DNA of 64,000 nt from Desulfoscipio gibsoniae DSM 7213 (GTDB lineage Bacteria > Bacillota > Desulfotomaculia > Desulfotomaculales > Desulfallaceae): assembly GCF_000233715.2 (NCBI RefSeq), contig NC_021184.1:2318001-2382000 (forward strand), written 5' to 3'. This document shows, piece after piece, positions 43,935-52,931 of this stretch. Numbering within the stretch: the stretch's first letter is position 1; each line of letters opens with the position of its first letter. The notes under the pieces were generated by a model. That model had not been told where the DNA came from and ran no database searches. It saw only the letters and a list, made by a program, of their open reading frames with translations. The translations under genes and the position numbers were made by a program.

Positions 43935-45515
43935 TCAATATTTCCGGTTATAGGATGGGAAATTTATGTTAAAAGTCGTTCCCTTCCCCAATTGACTCGT
44001 GACATCTATGCTGCCGCCTTGTAACTGAACCAGCTTTTTCACAATCACCAGCCCCAGGCCGCTCCCTTTTTCCTGCAGGTAACCGCCGCGCCGGTTCTTC
44101 ACCTGGTAAAACCTGTCCCAAATGTGCGGCAGGTCTTCGGGGGCTATACCAATACCATCATCCTCAATGGTCAGTACCACTTCACCCTGGTGGACCTCCA
44201 CCCCAACCCTGACGGTACCGTTCTCGGTGGCCCGGACAGCATTCTTCAGCAAGTTCCTGATAATCTGTTCCATTCGGTCAACATCACCGAGCACGACCGC
44301 GTTTTCTGTTTTCTTCTCGAACAGAATCGCGGTATTCTTGCTGCCGGCCATTGCCTCCATGGATGTGACCACACCCTGGGCCAGGGTGATCAAGTCCATC
44401 GGCAGTTTTTCCACGGTGACATTGCCGCTTTCCAGGCGGCTTAACACCAATATGTCATCTACCAGCCTGGCGATATGAATCGTTTGAGTATAAATCGTAT
44501 CCAAGTACCTGTTCAGCAAAGCTTCATCCTGGACCATACCGTCGCGGATAGCCTCTACAAATCCCTGAACAGCAGTCAGAGGGGTACGTAACTCATGCGA
44601 TATCTCCGCAAACAACTGGGCTTTTTCTTCTTCCATCCTGCGGCTTTCGGCATGCATCTCCCGCAGTCTCACCGCCAAGTGGCTAAGCTGGCCGGCAAGG
44701 GCTTTAATTTCCTCCGGAGGCCGCTCCCCGGCGCTTAAAACATAATTCCCCCGGTTAAACTCCGCCACGGTGGTAGCCAAATGGGAAATCGGCCTGGATA
44801 TTGATAGGGCCAGATAAGCGGAAATAAACATAAAAATCACCAATATGGCCATGCCTCCGATAACCAGATACAAACGCATTTTGTTTAAAGCATGGTTTAG
44901 ATTAACTGGATTCGTTTCCAGCAGGATGCCGTTTTCAATGACATCTTTGTTGTCGTTGTTACCCATGGGGACAACGACAACAAAAATGATCTGACCCGTT
45001 TCCTGATCAACCGCCCGGGCAATCGCGGTTTCACCCTTGTTGAGCAATTTGACGAATTTTGCATCCACCTGGTTACCGGGCACCACTTCCTGCTGCGCTG
45101 AGGTGTCCAGAATATTTCTTTGCCTGTCAAAGACCGTAATCCTGGTATCGAAGATATCGGCCAAAAATTGCAACATTTGCTGTCTACCCTGAGCCTGATC
45201 ATTTGTTTGCCCGGCAGGCGGCACCCCCCATGCCTGGTCATTTTGCTGGAGCAAGGCAAAGTTTACCCGCTTGGCCTTGCGTAACAGATCCTGTTGGACC
45301 TGATCATAGGCTATTTGTTTCACTACATAGCCGGAAAACATCGTCAGGGCAATCAGACCGAAAACAAAGGTTATCATATTGGTAAACAGTATCCTGGTGT
45401 GAATATTTTTATTGAATTGCTCCCGCAGCAAGTGCTTGAGCATAAGGAAGAGCCTGCCTGCAGCGTGGATTACCAAATGAAGTCTTTCTTTGCCCTGTTG
45501 GAGATAAGAATTCAC
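43935..45515 (-). CDS. Sensor histidine kinase
   Basis: A 526-residue membrane kinase. A span near 45-70, an extracytoplasmic domain of about 125 residues, a second span near 205-228, HAMP, HisKA with EISHELRTPLTAV near residue 307, and HATPase with EDDGIGIAPEDLP and GSGLGLVI. Overlaps the regulator gene by four bases. Stimulus unknown; PhoR/ResE-like architecture. Bracketed with its regulator by long direct repeats. Confidence 0.9.
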   Translation of the reverse strand: MNSYLQQGKERLHLVIHAAGRLFLMLKHLLREQFNKNIHTRILFTNMITFVFGLIALTMFSGYVVKQIAYDQVQQDLLRKAKRVNFALLQQNDQAWGVPPAGQTNDQAQGRQQMLQFLADIFDTRITVFDRQRNILDTSAQQEVVPGNQVDAKFVKLLNKGETAIARAVDQETGQIIFVVVVPMGNNDNKDVIENGILLETNPVNLNHALNKMRLYLVIGGMAILVIFMFISAYLALSISRPISHLATTVAEFNRGNYVLSAGERPPEEIKALAGQLSHLAVRLREMHAESRRMEEEKAQLFAEISHELRTPLTAVQGFVEAIRDGMVQDEALLNRYLDTIYTQTIHIARLVDDILVLSRLESGNVTVEKLPMDLITLAQGVVTSMEAMAGSKNTAILFEKKTENAVVLGDVDRMEQIIRNLLKNAVRATENGTVRVGVEVHQGEVVLTIEDDGIGIAPEDLPHIWDRFYQVKNRRGGYLQEKGSGLGLVIVKKLVQLQGGSIDVTSQLGKGTTFNINFPSYNRKY

Positions 45516-46222
45516 AATGTGGTCTCTCCCTCCTTAACAGGAGGTGTAAACTGGTATCCCACACCCCAGACAGTTGTCAGGTATTCATAGGGCAAGGGTG
45601 CCAGCTTTGTCCTCAGCCTGCGAATATGTACATCCACCGTACGCTGGTCACCGAAGTAATCATACCCCCAGACAGCCGTTAACAGTTCTTGCCTGGTGAA
45701 AACCCGCCGGGGATTCTGAGCCAGGTAATAGAGCAAATCGAATTCTCTGGGAGTAACTTCTGTTTCTTTACCGTCAACCAAAACACTCCTGATATCGGCC
45801 TGAATTTCCAGTCCCGGGTATTTCATTTTCCAGTTCGTTGACGTATCAACCGGTTGGGTACGGCGCAGTACCGCTTTTATTCTGGCTACCAGCTCCCTGG
45901 GGCTGAAAGGCTTGGCAACATAGTCATCAGCTCCCATTTCCAGTCCCAGAACACGGTCCGCTTCTTCTCCTTTGGCTGTAAGCATGATGATGGGAATCAT
46001 GCGGATCTCCCTTAAATTGCGACATAGCATAAGCCCGTCCTTACCCGGAAGCATGATGTCCAGTATTACCACATCAGGATTCTCCCGGTCGAATGCGGGC
46101 AGGACCAGATCACCGTTGTTTATCCCGATGATTTCAAAACCTTCCCTTTCACCGTACAACTTGATAAGTTCCAGTACGGTTTGGTCGTCATCAACTACCA
46201 AAACCTTGCCCAAATACGGCAT
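45512..46222 (-). CDS. OmpR-family response regulator
   Basis: A 236-residue regulator: receiver with VVDDDQ, phospho-acceptor Asp in VVILDIMLPGKDG and Lys in DDYVAKPF; winged helix ending TTVWGVGYQF. An ATG at 46222 follows GGGGGG by about six bases; the longer frame from 46237 is a TTG that overlaps this site. Partner of the kinase encoded downstream. Confidence 0.9.
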   Translation of the reverse strand: MPYLGKVLVVDDDQTVLELIKLYGEREGFEIIGINNGDLVLPAFDRENPDVVILDIMLPGKDGLMLCRNLREIRMIPIIMLTAKGEEADRVLGLEMGADDYVAKPFSPRELVARIKAVLRRTQPVDTSTNWKMKYPGLEIQADIRSVLVDGKETEVTPREFDLLYYLAQNPRRVFTRQELLTAVWGYDYFGDQRTVDVHIRRLRTKLAPLPYEYLTTVWGVGYQFTPPVKEGETTL

Positions 46223-46270
46223 TATTTCCCCCCTCAACGATCTTTCAATTTATCTTCGCACAGCCTGTAA

Positions 46271-46502
46271 AATCCCGCCCCGCATAAGGAAAGGGGGACA
46301 CACCTGCTGAAGGAAATCGGTCAGGGGACACACCTTCTCTTTCGGGTAAAGCTATTAGGGTCGAAGGTATGTCCCCAATTGATATTTCTTTGGGGACAGG
46401 AATGTCCCCAACTAATGGGGATTAACAGGCTGTAAGCTCGAAATAAGTGCGACTAAGGTTCAGATGGGGTCAAAACCCCACCTGAACCAAGTCTTCTTTA
46501 TT
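46271..46502. repeat. Long direct repeat, right copy
   Basis: Same sequence and orientation as 43633-43922, shorter by about 60 bases near its end. Here GGTTCAG-A-TGGGGT and ACCCCA-C-CTGAACC form a strong hairpin (46459-46492 region) which the left copy lacks because of the extra bases. Confidence 0.85.
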
Positions 46503-46506
46503 ATTC

Positions 46507-46545
46507 GATGCCGGGTGAACAAGCCCACATTGCTCACCCGGCATC
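46507..46545. terminator. GC-rich hairpin with 12-bp stem
   Basis: GATGCCGGGTGA, 15-base loop, TCACCCGGCATC, followed by TTCTTGATTT. It resembles the palindromic GGTGCC family only loosely. Could act as a terminator, but no plus-strand gene precedes it. Confidence 0.5.
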
Positions 46546-47401
46546 TTCTTGATTTCTCGTACCCATATGCAAAGTTAGCCCGGCCCCATTAAAAATGAGT
46601 AGGCTAAACAACAAACAACCCGCCAGAGAAGCGGGTATGTTGGACAGCAGCCGGTTAAACAATCGATGGAGGAGTTATATTCAGCATATCATCCAGCAAC
46701 CTAATTTAACATATAAAATTGATGGTTGTAATGGATATATCATGCCAAACTGCCAAGAGCAACTGTTACTTTTTTGAGCTTCAGGCTTGTTACTCATGCC
46801 CGGAAATTTCAAAAAACCTTCCTTATTATAGGCAATTATACCGGAGGAATATTAACTGGTTTTTAACAAACCTCTATAATACATTACGAAAATATTACTA
46901 ATTATTAATGGGTACTTTGGGAAATTTTAATTCTTGTAACATTTATTAATATTCTCGAAAAATATTTTAAGTATCGCAAAAGTTGGCTAATAAATGTCTG
47001 AATGGTTAGATGATTAAAGACGTTTTCAGGTATATGTGCTTGGTTTTAGTATAGGGGCAACAAATCTTCTTTTATTAATCTGAACTTTTAACTATGCAAT
47101 TTTAGACATGATTTTACCTGAATTAGACACGTTATTGTATGAAGTCAACAAAAGTTATGGATCATAAAACTCAGGTATGCTAATTTTTTAACACATAGAC
47201 CAGGGCTATTCTATAACTGTAGAGAAGCCCCTAACTTTGTGTCCTTTTATTTGACAATCAGCACATGAAACCAATCGAAAAGGCAAATCCATCGAAAATG
47301 TTCTTAATTAAATGGGCTTGAAAGGAGGGAATATATTAGGCCTTTAAAAATAAATATAGCACAAGAAGTATATTTCTAATTATTGCAAGGAGGCTGAGGA
47401 A
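46546..47401. promoter_or_regulatory. 856-base non-coding region with repeat-type control element
   Basis: No convincing gene. At 46934-47000 TTGTAACATTTATTAATATT begins a sequence resembling the elements before pgsB (50871 and 51058). At 47280-47303 two direct ATCGAAAA octamers occur 18 bases apart. At 47314 GGGCTTGAAAGGAGG matches GGCTTGAATGGAGG at 51135; each sits 88-90 bases before a start codon. A short frame at 46595-46777 is not supported. Confidence 0.45.
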
Positions 47402-48358
47402 TTGAGAAAAGAACGTTTACTTATTATTGTTTACTTTTTGTTTGCGCTTCTTTTTATTGCCGCCATACCAGCGCACGCCGCTGCCCCGTCGATAGTGTTA
47501 AATGGACAAATACTGCAATGCGATACTCCACCAATGGTTGAGGACGGCAACACTCTGGTGCCGATGCGGGCTGTTTTCGAAGGCCTGGGGGCACAGATAA
47601 ACTGGGACAACCCTACTAAGACAGTTACGGCTGCCACCTATAATACCAATACCACTGTGCAACTGGTTATCGGTGGAGATGTTAAGGTTAACGGCCAAAA
47701 ATTGAATACTACCGCTCAGGCCAAGATTTACAACAGCATCACCATGATCCCCCTGCCTTTGGTGAGTGAAGCACTGGGAGCTGCAGCTAATTGGAACCCG
47801 GATAACCAGGTTGTCACCATTACCGCTGCTGAAACAACAACACCGGTTTACCCCCCGATTGTAATCGAAACCCCAGGCGACACAGCAGTGGAAGAACAGG
47901 AAGGCATTGAAGAGGACCCAACTGCAGATGAGCAGGAAGGCACCGAAGAGGACTTAACTGCAGATGAACAGGAAGGCACCGAAGAGGACTTAGCTGCAGA
48001 TGAAGATGAGGATGAAAACGGCGAAGACGAATCAGCTAACAACACTTCCTTTTCATCATACCTGAATGAATTGGAAAACAGGTTTATACCTGAAAAAGCG
48101 GCAGGCTTCTCCGCTACCTATCAGTTTGCGCTCACCGGAGATAATGAAGCAAATTATTACATTATCATCGATGACGGCAAGCTTATGACAGGAGAAGGAA
48201 CTGCCGGTAACCCGGACGTTACCGTTACGATAAACGAACAGCTCTGGCTGGATATAGTATCCGGTGAGGAAAACGCCATGGATGCTTACTTAGAGAATAA
48301 ATTCACCGTGAACGGCGACCCGTCTCTTATTATGAAACTTAAAGAATACATTAAATAG
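47402..48358 (+). CDS. Secreted copper-amine-oxidase-stalk / SCP2 sterol-carrier fusion
   Basis: A 318-residue exported protein. Signal peptide to about residue 26 (AHAAAP), then a copper amine oxidase N-terminal-like (stalk) domain with PPMVEDGNTLVPMRAVFEGLG and MIPLPLVSEALGA (about 30-145). An acidic linker follows, with three 12-residue copies of EQEGTEEDLTAD. The C-terminal domain (about 217-318) fits the SCP2 lipid-carrier fold, with ADYTFALTGD-like and NPDVTVTINEQLWLDIVSGE segments. The TTG start follows AAGGAGG by eight bases. SCP2 domains usually act inside cells, so an exported one is odd. Function unknown; lipid binding near the wall is inferred. Confidence 0.75.
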   Translation: MRKERLLIIVYFLFALLFIAAIPAHAAAPSIVLNGQILQCDTPPMVEDGNTLVPMRAVFEGLGAQINWDNPTKTVTAATYNTNTTVQLVIGGDVKVNGQKLNTTAQAKIYNSITMIPLPLVSEALGAAANWNPDNQVVTITAAETTTPVYPPIVIETPGDTAVEEQEGIEEDPTADEQEGTEEDLTADEQEGTEEDLAADEDEDENGEDESANNTSFSSYLNELENRFIPEKAAGFSATYQFALTGDNEANYYIIIDDGKLMTGEGTAGNPDVTVTINEQLWLDIVSGEENAMDAYLENKFTVNGDPSLIMKLKEYIK

Positions 48359-48403
48359 TTGGTGATTAAATTAAACACAGCTCATAACGGTATAAAACAT
48401 TTT

Positions 48404-48443
48404 AAAAAAAATCCCGAACTATAAACAGGTTTGGGATTTTTTA
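48404..48443 (+). terminator. Terminator after the stalk/SCP2 gene
   Basis: ATCCCGAAC and GTTTGGGAT around a short loop, with an A-run before and TTTTTTATT after. Confidence 0.85.
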
Positions 48444-48701
48444 TTGTTAAGCGTATTGTATGTCAAGCACTTTTTTTACAAAAGCCAACAACACTAATCG
48501 CTTTTTGTGTGTTCTTATTTTTGATCTAGTTGTGCTAAGTATGAGTTTTGGTCTACGAAAGGATCTGTTTTACAAAATAGATTTAAATATTAATATATTT
48601 TTACACATAATTAATAGAAAAATGGTCGTATTTTAAACTATCTATGGTATCATTTGGTTTGCCCGGGCAAAAAAACTACATTTGAGGGGAGCGGTTTTTC
48701 C

Positions 48702-49802
48702 GTGTTTTTTAACAGAAATGTTAAACACATAGCTGCGGCAATTGCAACATTTGCCATTTCTGCAACTATATTTTGCAGCCCTGCCCTGGCTATGACAAAT
48801 AACAATGTACAGTTAAAGTTCAACTCTAACGGCAAGTTCAAAATAGTGCAGTTCACCGATATTCAACAAGATAAGGATATAGACCAAAGGACTATACAGC
48901 TTATGGAAAAAGTGCTTGACGAAGAAAAACCTGATCTTGTTATGGTCACAGGGGATAACTTAACCAGCGACTGTAGTACGCCTGAGTCAGTCAGTCAGGC
49001 CGTCTATAATATCGCCCAGCCGATGGAAAAGAGAGCCATAAACTGGGCCGTTACTTTCGGGAACCACGACGAGGAAGCAGCCGAGAAGACCGGGCTAAAT
49101 GAGGAGGACATGCTTAAAATATACATGTCTTATAACCACAATGTTAATCAGCCCGGGGTGAAAAACATCACCGGAACCGGCAACATGAATCTTCTTATAA
49201 GGGATTCAAAAAACAAGAAGGCTGCCTTCAACCTCTGGCTACTTGACTCCGGAAGATACGCGCCTGAAGAAATCGCCGGCCAGGACTTCAAGAGCTATCC
49301 TAATTGGGATTGGCTTCGCTTTGACCAGGTAAGGTGGTATTATGAAACTTCAGAGAAGTTAGAGCAACAATACGGCTACAAAGTTCCTTCAATCATGTTC
49401 ATGCATATCCCTCTCTGGGAGTACAGGTTTATGTGGTATGCCAGTGTCGACGGTAGAAGTGCTGATAACCATAGCCATGCCGTTACTAAACACAGTATAA
49501 TTGGAGAGAGAAACGAAGACGAGTGCCCCGGCCCGTTCAATAGCGGCATGTTTGCGGCCATGCTGGAGAGGGGAGACGTCAAAGGCGTGTTTGTGGGCCA
49601 TGACCATGTGAATGACTATATGGGCAATTATTACGGCATATTGCTTGGCTATTCAGCCAGCACCGGGTTTGACACTTATGGGCTTGATGGTAATGAAAAG
49701 GATAGGTTGCGTGGCGCCCGGATATTCAACCTCGACGAAAATGTAAACGGTGCCTTAGTTGAAACCCACATGGTTTTTGCTAAAGACTATGGTATCCAAT
49801 GA
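48702..49802 (+). CDS. Secreted calcineurin-like metallophosphoesterase
   Basis: A 366-residue exported phosphoesterase of the purple acid/Dcr2-like group. GTG start at 48702 with GAGGGGAG ten bases upstream gives a clean signal peptide MFFNRNVKHIAAAIATFAIS ending at ALA; the longer frame from 48654 lacks this. Metal-binding motifs in order: QFTDIQ (Asp), VTGDN, FGNHDE, FMHIPLWEY (His) and VGHDHVNDYMG (His-x-His). All five blocks are intact. Likely hydrolyses a phosphate ester outside the membrane; the substrate is unknown. Next to the SCP2 fusion and closed by a terminator. Confidence 0.88.
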   Translation: MFFNRNVKHIAAAIATFAISATIFCSPALAMTNNNVQLKFNSNGKFKIVQFTDIQQDKDIDQRTIQLMEKVLDEEKPDLVMVTGDNLTSDCSTPESVSQAVYNIAQPMEKRAINWAVTFGNHDEEAAEKTGLNEEDMLKIYMSYNHNVNQPGVKNITGTGNMNLLIRDSKNKKAAFNLWLLDSGRYAPEEIAGQDFKSYPNWDWLRFDQVRWYYETSEKLEQQYGYKVPSIMFMHIPLWEYRFMWYASVDGRSADNHSHAVTKHSIIGERNEDECPGPFNSGMFAAMLERGDVKGVFVGHDHVNDYMGNYYGILLGYSASTGFDTYGLDGNEKDRLRGARIFNLDENVNGALVETHMVFAKDYGIQ

Positions 49803-49874
49803 GATATTTTATATCGTCTAAATATAAAAATTGAAGGCCGTATTCAAAAAATAAGCTAATCGATATAGACGCAG

Positions 49875-49900
49875 AAAAACCCGGGGATTCCCGGGTTTTT
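49875..49900 (+). terminator. Terminator after the metallophosphoesterase gene
   Basis: AAAAACCCGGG, GATT, CCCGGGTTTTT. It works in either direction. Confidence 0.9.
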
Positions 49901-50100
49901 CATCATAAGGTGTGCCCGGCATGGGCGACAGCTTGGTGGTGAAAGTCAACCTTTGTCATAATTCTTAAAAATCGGGAGTGTTGTTGCCATAAAAATTTGA
50001 ATTATTTCAAACCGGGATAAGCATAATAAGTCTAAATTTTTTGGCCGTTGGAAGATAAGATGGCAGCGGGTGGCCAAAATTTACAGATACAGAGGTTGCT

Positions 50101-50748
50101 ATGCCAATATCCGTTAAAGACTTACCCCAAAACTTAGACATTACCCTGAAACATAACTTTAAAGACCTGTGCGAGTTGGCCTGGGAAACGCAGGGGGTAA
50201 TTGAAGCCAACAAGCCCTGTGAGGAAATATTTGAACAGTTCACCAAAATTAAAAATACAATAGATTACATAGAAAGCTTAATTCTCACAAGCCAATTAAA
50301 AAACTGCTTTTTGCCCGATATTCCTTACATGAAGGAGCTGTTTAAAGCTATACAACATTTGAGCATAAAAGGCTATGGTGCCTTAATTGCCATTCAGCGA
50401 GAAGACGACATAAAAGAAGTAATAGATGTAACCCACATTGGGGTGCAGCTTGATGCCAAATTATCCAACCGTTTGCTGGAAAGTATCTTTTATCCCGGCT
50501 CCCCCTTACATGATGGCGCAGTGGTGATTAAAGGGGACAGAATTTTTTCCGCCGGATGTGTTTTGCCGCTTTCTAAAAAGGTAGTTCCCGAAAAAAAACT
50601 AGGCACCAGGCACATGGCTGCGCTTGGTCTCAGTGAAATATGCGATGCGGTTATCTTTGTGGTTTCTGAAGAAACAAGAAAAATCACAATAGCTTTTAAA
50701 GGAGAGCTATTTACTAATATTCATCAAGGCATGCATTTGCATTTTTGA
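50101..50748 (+). CDS. cdaS: Diadenylate cyclase, CdaS-like
   Basis: Makes cyclic di-AMP from two ATP. The 215-residue protein has no membrane span. An N-terminal helical region of about 65 residues, as in the sporulation-associated CdaS, is followed by the DAC domain (about 75-205) with the active-site motifs HDGAVVI and GTRHMAALGLSE. CdaA-type enzymes have three membrane spans and DisA has a DNA-binding end; neither is present. CdaS acts in spore development and germination in Bacillus. GAGGTTGCT is a weak ribosome site before the ATG. Confidence 0.88.
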   Translation: MPISVKDLPQNLDITLKHNFKDLCELAWETQGVIEANKPCEEIFEQFTKIKNTIDYIESLILTSQLKNCFLPDIPYMKELFKAIQHLSIKGYGALIAIQREDDIKEVIDVTHIGVQLDAKLSNRLLESIFYPGSPLHDGAVVIKGDRIFSAGCVLPLSKKVVPEKKLGTRHMAALGLSEICDAVIFVVSEETRKITIAFKGELFTNIHQGMHLHF

Positions 50749-50814
50749 GGAAAAGTACTTATTAATAGTAATGATCTAACTGCAGCAGAATCGATTGTAT
50801 TAATGCTTAAAAGA

Positions 50815-50866
50815 AATACCAACGGTTACCGGCTATTGCTGTCCGGAAACCGTTGGTATTTTTTTA
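50815..50866 (+). terminator. Terminator after the diadenylate cyclase gene
   Basis: AATACCAACGGTT-AC-CGG, loop, CCG-GA-AACCGTTGGTATT, then TTTTTATT. Strong intrinsic terminator. Confidence 0.9.
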
Positions 50867-50870
50867 TTGC

Positions 50871-51140
50871 TTGTAACAATTATTAATATTTCTGCAACAC
50901 ATGATTAAGATTTGGCAACAGCAGATTCATATCCCTTCGGCATAATTAAGCCTGATAATCAAGTTAGACAAATGATTCTGACCTATCCTTTTTGAAATAA
51001 TTTTTACTTGCACAACTGGATTCTGACATAGAACTGGCTGCCGTTAAGAAACCTATCTTGTAACAATTGTTCATAATTTCGTAAAACATGTTCATCTTTC
51101 AGCAAACATTGGTTCATATTCTTTCAGTATAATTGGCTTG
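50871..51140 (+). promoter_or_regulatory. Duplicated tandem-repeat control region upstream of pgsB
   Basis: Two related 80-base elements start at 50871 and 51058, each TTGTAACAATT followed by three 21-22 base units. In the second the units begin GTTCATAATTTC, GTTCATCTTTC and GTTCATATTC, each carrying GYAAAACAT or GCAAACATT. The first copy has ATTAATATTTC, GATTAAGATTT and GATTCATATCC. The second ends at TATAAT (51129-51134), a good -10 with no consensus -35, so activation by a repeat-binding regulator is inferred. Nothing else is seen in 50749-51224. Confidence 0.55.
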
Positions 51141-51224
51141 AATGGAGGTGCAAAAGCTAGGCATATTTCATGATAGTAACACAAAAGTGGACAAGCTTTC
51201 TTTTAAAGAAAGGATAGGATAAAT

Positions 51225-52442
51225 GTGCAGTTTGCTATAGCGCTTATTATTTTTGTTTTTATCTTAGGTATTTATGAACAAATAAGACATAATAAAAACT
51301 TAAACCAGATCAATCTTAGAATCAATATAAACGGCACAAGAGGTAAATCAACTGCAACAAGATTAATTACCGGTATTTTAAAGGAAGCAGGAGTTGAGGT
51401 TGTTGGAAAAACGACGGGGACCAGTGCGAGAATTATTTATTGGAACAAGGAAGAAGAGGAACCAATCAAACGAGGCCCTTTAGGTCCAAATATTATAGAA
51501 CAAAAAGCTGTCGTTAAAAAAGCAGTCAAGCTTGGCGCATCTGCATTTGTAACAGAGTGTATGGCTGTAAATCCCGATTACCAGATTATTTTTCAGGAAA
51601 AGCTTGTTAAAGCAAATATAGGCGTTATTGTTAATGTTCGTGAAGACCATATGGATGTGTGCGGCCCGACTTTGGATTTTATTGCAGAGTCCTTTACGGC
51701 TACAATACCAAAAAACGGCACCCTTATTATTGATGATAGCAGATATAATGACTATTTTACTAAAGAAGCAAAGAAAAGAAACTGCCGGGTATTAATTGCA
51801 AATGAAAAAGAAATCCCGGATGGTTATCTGGAAAATTTCGGATATGTGATTTTCCCGGAAAATGTTGCTCTTGCGCTGGCTGTGGCTAAAGCAATAAACA
51901 TTGACAAAAATACTGCGTTAAGGGGAATGTTAAACGCTAATCCTGATCCGGGAGCATTAATGATCCATACCTTAGACAATAAAAGCCCCACATATTTTGT
52001 CAATGGCTTTGCCGCCAATGATCCAAATTCCACACGAATGATTTGGGAGCATATAACAGCTCTTGGTTATCCAACAAAAAATCCTATGGTAATTATAAAT
52101 TGCAGGCCTGATAGGGTTGACAGGACATTACAGTTGGCAGAAGAGGTCTTACCAAATATGGATATTGATATTCTTGTTGCAATGGGTCAGACAGTAAATC
52201 CAATTACCGAAAGAGTTAATAGTAAAAAAATATCTCCTCAGAAATATATAAATGCTGAAGGTTTGTCTCCCCATGAGGTTTATGAAACAATTAAGGATTC
52301 TTTTATAAACAGAGTAATTTATGGCATTGGAAACATTCACGGTGGTGGCGATGAATTGGTTGAGTTGATAATTCACGACTTTCCCAATGAATTAAGAACT
52401 CGCTTCAATCTGGAAACAGATCAAGTGCCACAAGTTATTTAG
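51225..52442 (+). CDS. pgsB: Poly-gamma-glutamate synthase ligase subunit
   Basis: ATP-dependent Mur-ligase-like amide ligase that polymerises glutamate. A 405-residue protein with an N-terminal membrane anchor (about 2-17), the P-loop-like INGTRGKSTATRLI near residue 37, NVREDHMDVCGPT near 143 and NCRPDRVDR near 293, all PgsB/CapB hallmarks. The GTG start has AAAGGATAGG upstream. First gene of a four-gene operon with pgsC, a small membrane protein and a hydrolase-family protein. The usual third subunit gene, pgsA/capA, is not present in the window. Confidence 0.92.
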   Translation: MQFAIALIIFVFILGIYEQIRHNKNLNQINLRININGTRGKSTATRLITGILKEAGVEVVGKTTGTSARIIYWNKEEEEPIKRGPLGPNIIEQKAVVKKAVKLGASAFVTECMAVNPDYQIIFQEKLVKANIGVIVNVREDHMDVCGPTLDFIAESFTATIPKNGTLIIDDSRYNDYFTKEAKKRNCRVLIANEKEIPDGYLENFGYVIFPENVALALAVAKAINIDKNTALRGMLNANPDPGALMIHTLDNKSPTYFVNGFAANDPNSTRMIWEHITALGYPTKNPMVIINCRPDRVDRTLQLAEEVLPNMDIDILVAMGQTVNPITERVNSKKISPQKYINAEGLSPHEVYETIKDSFINRVIYGIGNIHGGGDELVELIIHDFPNELRTRFNLETDQVPQVI

Positions 52443-52463
52443 CTATTAAAGGAGGGTAAACGG

Positions 52464-52916
52464 TTGCTTTTTACGGCTATTGGCACAGTTATAATTTTGG
52501 GTGTAATTTTGAGCTTGTTATTTACGGAAATTACCGGAATCTTACCTGCCGGTCTGATTGTACCAGGATATTTAGTTTTACTTATAGATCTACCCCAGGC
52601 TATATTTTTAACATTCTTTATTAGCATCTTGACTTATTTAATAGTTAATTTCGGAGTGAGCAAAGTTACAATTCTATACGGCAAAAGAAAATTTGTAGCT
52701 ATGATAGCTGTGTCAGTAGTGTTGCAGCTTATTCTGTATACAATATTGCCCTTTGATTATCGTTATCTCTCCGGATTGGCAGCAGTTGGTATTGTTGTGC
52801 CCGGATTATTAGCAAACACAATTCAGCGTCAAGGTATAGCAACAACATTTTTAAGCACTGGATTGCTGTGTGCAATGACTTATGGTTGCACATTACTGTT
52901 AAATGTCAATATATGA
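52464..52916 (+). CDS. pgsC: Poly-gamma-glutamate synthase membrane subunit
   Basis: A 150-residue integral membrane protein with four or five spans and the family motif GILPAGLIVPGYLVLL near residue 24; AAVGIVVPGLLANTIQRQG marks the second conserved loop. Partner of PgsB in the membrane-bound synthase. A TTG start has AAGGAGGG eight bases upstream. Gap of 21 bases from pgsB, so the two are cotranscribed. Confidence 0.92.
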   Translation: MLFTAIGTVIILGVILSLLFTEITGILPAGLIVPGYLVLLIDLPQAIFLTFFISILTYLIVNFGVSKVTILYGKRKFVAMIAVSVVLQLILYTILPFDYRYLSGLAAVGIVVPGLLANTIQRQGIATTFLSTGLLCAMTYGCTLLLNVNI

Positions 52917-52931
52917 GAAAGGAGGTGTAAA

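Noticed and set aside
43633-46502. CRISPR array suggested by the repeated GGGGACACACC units
   Set aside because: Units differ in length, spacing is irregular and there are no cas genes; it is a dispersed repeat family.
46595-46777. 60-codon frame in the long gap before the stalk/SCP2 gene
   Set aside because: No ribosome site and low-complexity Asn/Gln-rich composition.
48654-48701. Longer start for the metallophosphoesterase
   Set aside because: It would bury the signal peptide behind 16 polar residues and has no ribosome site, unlike the GTG at 48702.
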